This document shows, piece by piece, positions 6,701 through 9,766 of a stretch of DNA of 9,766 nt (within the stretch, counting starts at the first letter, position 1; each line of letters begins with the position of its first letter). A program made the translations under genes and the position numbers. The notes below the pieces were generated by a model. The model did no database searches. It saw nothing but the letters and a program-made list of their open reading frames with translations, and had not been told where the DNA came from. The stretch lies in contig JADGCM010000060.1 of assembly GCA_015228995.1 (NCBI GenBank), forward strand, positions 1-9,766, in the 5' to 3' direction. Source of the stretch: Magnetococcales bacterium (GTDB lineage: Bacteria; Pseudomonadota; Magnetococcia; Magnetococcales; JADGCH01).

Positions 6701-7833
6701 CGCGTGTCAAGGGCGATTTCCTTTCGGCCATGAGCCACGAAATTCGTACCCCTATGAACGTGGTGTTGGGTATGAGCAGTGTCTTGCTGGAGACCGAGCT
6801 GACTCAGGAGCAGCGGCGCTATACCGAAATGATGTACAACTCTGGTAAGGCGCTGCTGGGGATCATCAACGATATTCTCGACTTTTCGCGCATTGAGGCG
6901 GGACGACTCACCTTGACCGAGGTTCCTTTTGCCCCGGTAGCGGTGGTGACAGAAACAGTCGGCATCATGCAACTGTCCGCCGAGCAGAAGGGGCTGGCGT
7001 TGGCCATGGAGATCGAAGTCAATGCCGCAGATGTTGTTTTAGGGGATGATGGTCGGTTGCGGCAGGTGTTGGTCAATCTGATCGGCAATGCTGTCAAATT
7101 TACCGAACGGGGTCAGATTACGGTGGCGCTGATGACTGAGCCGCAGCGGTCAGATCAACTGCTGTTTTCGGTTGCTGACACCGGTATCGGCATTGCTGCC
7201 GACAATGTGGAACGCATCTTTGACTATTTCACCCAAGCCGATGCCGGGATCACCCGTCGTTATGGGGGCACCGGTCTCGGTTTGGCCATTTCACGGCGGC
7301 TGGTCGAATTGATGGGCGGCCGGTTATGGGTGGAGAGTCAGCTGGGACAGGGCAGTACCTTTTTCTTTACGCTACCGGTGCGGACCGTGGCCCTGCCCTC
7401 ATTGCCTGTGGCGGCGGTGGCACCGATCACGGCCTCTGTTGCCGGCACTTTACGCATTTTGCTGGTGGAGGACTCCGAAGACAACCAAGCGCTGTTTCGG
7501 ATCTACCTCAGCAAGACGTCCCATCATTTGGTGATGGTCAACGATGGTATTGAAGCCGTGGCCCGGGTGCAGCGGGAGCCGTTTGACTTGGTGTTGATGG
7601 ATCTACAGATGCCCAATATGGACGGTTATACGGCCACGCGTGCCATTCGCCAGTGGGAACAGCAGCAGGGGGGGGCAACGGCGATGACCATCATTGCCCT
7701 CAGTGCCCACGCATCGGCTGAGAAAAAAGAGGAGAGTCTCGCCGCCGGCTGTAACGAGCATCTGACCAAACCGATCAAAAAACAAGATTTATTGGCTGCT
7801 ATTCAGCAAGTAGCCCGCAACAGGAATCTCTAG
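3784..7833 (+). CDS. hybrid sensor histidine kinase: solute-binding domain, CHASE, two PAS, kinase, receiver
   Basis: This is a 1349-residue inner-membrane hybrid kinase. Residues 8-21 are translated from repeat copy C. A signal peptide follows (basic RK at 26-27, hydrophobic 28-43, likely cleavage near SVAAA at 45-49). Next is a family 3 solute-binding domain (about 60-285) with PDYAPFE and TPERQSFLNFTKPY, whose R137 matches the usual carboxylate-binding Arg. TM1 (about 294-315), a 30-residue cytoplasmic loop and TM2 (346-366) lead to a CHASE domain (about 380-600) and TM3 (652-675). The cytoplasmic part has PAS1 (693-818), PAS2 (840-960), HisKA with SHEIRTP and phospho-acceptor H985, HATPase with N-box N1098/N1102, DTGIG (1132-1136) and GGTGLGL (1161-1167), and a receiver with E1229/D1230, D1273, S1307 and K1329. 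All catalytic positions are intact. No Hpt domain is present, so phosphotransfer to a partner is expected. The ATG at 3784 is the only plausible start. The overall plan recalls BvgS-type kinases, with CHASE in place of a second solute-binding domain. Confidence 0.95.
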   Translation: MRHYVFPPHPPTPSPTRGEGEYVAARKLFQLFLAVILAMVLAAKSVAAALELTTAEQEWLQQHPRLRHAPDPDYAPFESRSGDGSIEGIATDTLQRVAQILGVRVETVATGSWAQSLEMVKNRAADLVTVATPTPERQSFLNFTKPYAIFPDLLLVRQNVPGRIDLSQMSGKTLAVIKGWAINESLQHEYPDIRLHWLPDVKQAMTAVSLGEVDGVLLNRATAGYWAQRLNITNLRSARETHFIYRLSFAVRKDWPLLQSVIDKALGQISVEEQRRIHARWITLPEEGGDSAIPSWWWLVAAILLLLLGGLLWLNHRLRMQVTRLINVADQERLTVEVGQPLRSEWLIAQLPWLVLLVGLGVSYFWYHATKKDSYQQLQDRFDHQANEVVVSIQQRMAAYEQTLRAIRGLFVSSESVERHEFHQFVEELQLSQHLPGIQVVGFAPLLRAVEKEAHIDTLRQQGFPDYTIQPPGERDLYAAVAYLEPVTERNLRALGYDMYTEPVRREAMERARDSGGAALSGRVTLVQEDDQHGQAGVLMYLPVYGHAAPCATVEQRRASLIGWIYAAFRMDDLMIGTLGGRYLTDIDLEIFDGSEILPAALMYDSDAVLESNRVVVAFYKNHQYIDFMERRWTVVLHSEPWFEARLDLQRPLVVLYASLLSSLLLSLLVWLMIHGRRQTVRLARQMTIELRESKFRWQFALEGSGDGLWDWDIPAGTVFFSQRWKEMLGFTADEIGSSLNEWEGRIHPDDKADAMAAVQSHFDGKTPVYLSEHRVLCRDGSWKWILDRGMIVSRDATGRPLRMIGTHSDISEHKQTELALRQELDRNRQTEEALRRSNEFLEQLFNTTHLSIVFLDREFNFIRVNRSYAAACGHEPDFYSGKNHFDLYPHQENEAIFQQVVDTGMLFSITAKPFEFPDHPEWGVTYWDWTLYPVKGQYGDVEWLIFVLHEVTAAKRAELSLIQAKEQAEQATRVKGDFLSAMSHEIRTPMNVVLGMSSVLLETELTQEQRRYTEMMYNSGKALLGIINDILDFSRIEAGRLTLTEVPFAPVAVVTETVGIMQLSAEQKGLALAMEIEVNAADVVLGDDGRLRQVLVNLIGNAVKFTERGQITVALMTEPQRSDQLLFSVADTGIGIAADNVERIFDYFTQADAGITRRYGGTGLGLAISRRLVELMGGRLWVESQLGQGSTFFFTLPVRTVALPSLPVAAVAPITASVAGTLRILLVEDSEDNQALFRIYLSKTSHHLVMVNDGIEAVARVQREPFDLVLMDLQMPNMDGYTATRAIRQWEQQQGGATAMTIIALSAHASAEKKEESLAAGCNEHLTKPIKKQDLLAAIQQVARNRNL
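3802..3846 (-). repeat. GC-rich hairpin repeat, copy C, inverted and inside a coding sequence
   Basis: Positions 3806-3846 are the exact reverse complement of 105-145 (41 of 41 bases). The 11-bp stem is 3818-3828 with 3834-3844, loop ACAAG. Unlike copies A and B it lies within a gene, and its 41 shared bases cover codons 8-21 of the hybrid kinase, giving a Pro/Gly-rich run (PHPPTPSPTRGEGE) just before the signal peptide. The frame stays open across it. The minus strand carries four G runs compatible with a G-quadruplex. Confidence 0.85.
7822..7825 (+). promoter_or_regulatory. ribosome binding site for the GTG start of the second kinase
   Basis: AGGA at 7822-7825, inside the last codons of the first kinase, stands seven bases before GTG 7833-7835. 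It supports that GTG, which overlaps the TAG stop (7831-7833) by one base, as the true start and points to translational coupling. Confidence 0.65.
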
Positions 7834-9766
7834 TGAAAAAGATCCACGTCAACATTGTCTATAAGCTGCTGTTATCCTATAGCATCATTTTGCTAGCGAT
7901 TATTGTTTTGGGCGTGTTTGGGTCGCACCAATTGGATCGTGTTGATACCAGCATAGACGATTTTGTGTCATACGTTAACGATACGATAAACCATAAAATA
8001 GTTCCTATACTAAAAAACGTCGATCAGGCAACGCAGCAGATCGATACCATGGGTGATGCGGCACATAGAGCCGCTGCCGACGTTAAACATGTATTAAAAC
8101 TCAGTCACAGCCTGCAAGAGCAGTTGGGTAACAATGGCGCATCTCTGAAATTATCCCAGTCGTTGGACCAATCCATAACCGAGTTGTCTGCCAAAATAGA
8201 CCAGATACGAGCTGCAGCCGATAGCAGTAAGGTGTCCGTCAACGGCAAAGGCGGGGATCTAGCCTTCGTGATCGATGAGATGTCGAAAATGACGCCATCT
8301 ATCGCCAGTGTTGATGAGATATTAGATCGGATGGTTGAGTATCTTGAGTATTCTTTTATCATTATTATTGTGAGTGGATTTTATCTATCTATACTGGTCG
8401 CACGCCAAATCACCATACCCATTGTGACGCTGAGAAATAACGCAATGGCGATTGCTCAGGGGCAATTTGGGGCTACTGTTGAGATCAATACCAACGATGA
8501 AATTGGTGATTTAGCTGCCTCTTTTAAGGAGATGGTAGACAATTTATACCAAGAGATGGCACGTAACGCCCAGGAGCGGCAAACCACCCAGAATATCTTA
8601 TCTTCGATGACCGATACCCTGTTGGTGGTATCACCAGAGATGCAGGTGCAACAGGCTAACTGCATTGAGATCCTCGAATATGTCGAGAGTGAGCTGGTTG
8701 GCTTGCCGGTTGAACGACTATTTTCCACGGCAGATAATGAAGCCGGGGAAGCGATCCGGTTCACGGCGGCCGACTTTAGCCGCATGGTCAGAACCGGTTC
8801 GACCGTTCATTTTGAGGCGATGATGGTGGCGAAAACAGGTCGGCTGATCCCAGTTCTGGTCTCCGGATCAGTGCTGCGAGGTGAGGACAACAGCGTCAGA
8901 GGCACCATTCTGGTGGCCAAAGATATCACCGACTTTAAGCAAGCGCAGCAGCAATTACAAGAACAATCCTGGATGGTGGCGAGCACAGCTAAATTTAGCA
9001 ATATTGTGCAGCAGGCGCGAACCTTGGGCGATTTTGCGCAAAGTTTGATCCAGGAAATCACCCCCTTTCTCGATGGTGTCTATGGGGTGATGTATATCCT
9101 CGAAGAGGGGCAGGGGCGTTATCAACCGCTGGGCCGTTATGGATTCCAGGGCGGCGAGGCACCGGTTGGTTTTACCGTCGGTGAGTCTATTGTGGGCCAG
9201 TCTGCTTTAGAGCGCAAGCTGATTCACCTCGTCGAGGTGCCCGTGCAGGCCTTGCAGATCCGTTTTGGTGCTGGCGAAGCCACCCCACTGGAGATCGTTG
9301 CCGTGCCGGTGACGTTCCAGGATAACAGCTTAGCGGTCATCGAACTGGCCTCTTTTAAAAAATTTACTAAGCGGCAATTGTCGTTTTTGCAAGAGGTCAC
9401 CGTTATCATTGGTTTGGGGCTGGATAACCTGATGAGGGTCCACCGCATGGAGGAACTGCTCAAACAGCTGCAAGAGCAAACGCTGTTGCTACAGTCCCAA
9501 CAGAGCGCGTTGGCATCGACCAATGCCGAGCTGGATGCACAAAAACGAGAGGTGGAGCAAAAAGCCACTGAATTGGTGCAGTCAAGCCAATATAAGTCCG
9601 AATTTCTGGCCAATATGAGCCACGAGATCCGGACCCCGATGAATGCGGTCATTGGTCTATCTGATCTCGCTTTACAATTGGATATGGCGCCGAAATTACG
9701 CGATTACCTGACCAAGATATCTAGTTCATCGCGATCTTTATTGCGTATTATCAATGATATTCTCGA
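7833..9766 (+). CDS. sensor histidine kinase with HAMP, PAS and GAF domains (3' end beyond window)
   Basis: The reading frame opens at GTG 7833 and stays open to the window edge, giving 644 full codons of an incomplete membrane sensor kinase. The N-terminus KKIHVNIVYKLLLSYSIILL leads into TM1 (about 11-30). A largely helical periplasmic region without cysteine follows (31-174), then TM2 (175-192) and HAMP (193-243, with ITIP at its start and NDEIGDLAASF). Next are a PAS domain (about 253-370, ending GTILVAKDITDFKQAQ), a GAF-like domain (about 384-535) and a coiled coil (535-590). HisKA begins with FLANMSHEIRTPMNAVIGLSD, whose phospho-acceptor is H597, and the window ends about 45 residues later within the dimerisation helices. 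The ATPase domain lies beyond the window. Kinases of this build often go on to receiver and Hpt domains, so a hybrid is likely but unseen. The periplasmic ligand is unknown. The gene overlaps the preceding kinase by one base, has AGGA seven bases before the start, and should share its promoter. Confidence 0.92.
   Translation, partial: MKKIHVNIVYKLLLSYSIILLAIIVLGVFGSHQLDRVDTSIDDFVSYVNDTINHKIVPILKNVDQATQQIDTMGDAAHRAAADVKHVLKLSHSLQEQLGNNGASLKLSQSLDQSITELSAKIDQIRAAADSSKVSVNGKGGDLAFVIDEMSKMTPSIASVDEILDRMVEYLEYSFIIIIVSGFYLSILVARQITIPIVTLRNNAMAIAQGQFGATVEINTNDEIGDLAASFKEMVDNLYQEMARNAQERQTTQNILSSMTDTLLVVSPEMQVQQANCIEILEYVESELVGLPVERLFSTADNEAGEAIRFTAADFSRMVRTGSTVHFEAMMVAKTGRLIPVLVSGSVLRGEDNSVRGTILVAKDITDFKQAQQQLQEQSWMVASTAKFSNIVQQARTLGDFAQSLIQEITPFLDGVYGVMYILEEGQGRYQPLGRYGFQGGEAPVGFTVGESIVGQSALERKLIHLVEVPVQALQIRFGAGEATPLEIVAVPVTFQDNSLAVIELASFKKFTKRQLSFLQEVTVIIGLGLDNLMRVHRMEELLKQLQEQTLLLQSQQSALASTNAELDAQKREVEQKATELVQSSQYKSEFLANMSHEIRTPMNAVIGLSDLALQLDMAPKLRDYLTKISSSSRSLLRIINDIL

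Noticed and set aside
8105..9652. Series of antisense open frames in the last 1.7 kb
   Set aside because: The + strand frame from GTG 7833 is open throughout and encodes HAMP, PAS, GAF and HisKA, which fully explains this stretch.

Overview
This window is a signal-transduction locus from a Gram-negative bacterium, most likely a member of the Pseudomonadota. It has moderate GC, large multi-domain sensor proteins, a chemoreceptor carrying a hemerythrin domain, and GC-rich hairpin repeats of a REP-like kind. The domain mix (bacteriohemerythrin, CZB, CHASE and several hybrid histidine kinases) would fit a motile bacterium living at oxygen gradients, for example a magnetotactic or sulfur-oxidising lineage. 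That lineage is a guess, because no phylogenetic marker is present.

Layout. Bases 1-418 are intergenic: two direct copies of a GC-rich hairpin repeat, an unassigned stretch, then an AT-rich promoter with an extended -10 and a good ribosome binding site. Bases 419-3214 (+) encode a 931-residue methyl-accepting chemotaxis protein ending in a zinc-binding CZB domain followed by a hemerythrin domain. Bases 3238-3369 form a structured, MITE-like element with imperfect 16-bp terminal inverted repeats. Its right arm contains the stop codon of a small convergent gene (3363-3617, -) of the UPF0175 family of predicted antitoxins, which has no toxin beside it. Bases 3784-7833 (+) encode a 1349-residue hybrid histidine kinase: signal peptide, solute-binding domain, CHASE, PAS, PAS, HisKA, HATPase, receiver. 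From 7833 to the window end (+), overlapping by one base, lies a second sensor kinase (membrane helix, periplasmic helical region, membrane helix, HAMP, PAS, GAF, HisKA), cut off just after its H-box. It begins with GTG.

How they may work together. The two kinases are translationally coupled and almost certainly one operon. The first kinase has one receiver and no visible Hpt domain, so its phosphoryl group must leave through another protein, possibly the unseen C-terminal part of the second kinase. The chemoreceptor is a separate transcription unit but fits the same theme of sensing redox state, oxygen and small molecules.

Points most worth attention: the hemerythrin domain keeps six of seven iron ligands but has Gln where one His belongs; the CZB zinc Cys has a second Cys three residues on; a 41-bp perfect inverted repeat brackets the chemoreceptor and antitoxin genes, and its right copy is translated as part of the first kinase's N-terminus; and the structured element abuts the orphan antitoxin gene. 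I see no wholly new defence or mobile system here.
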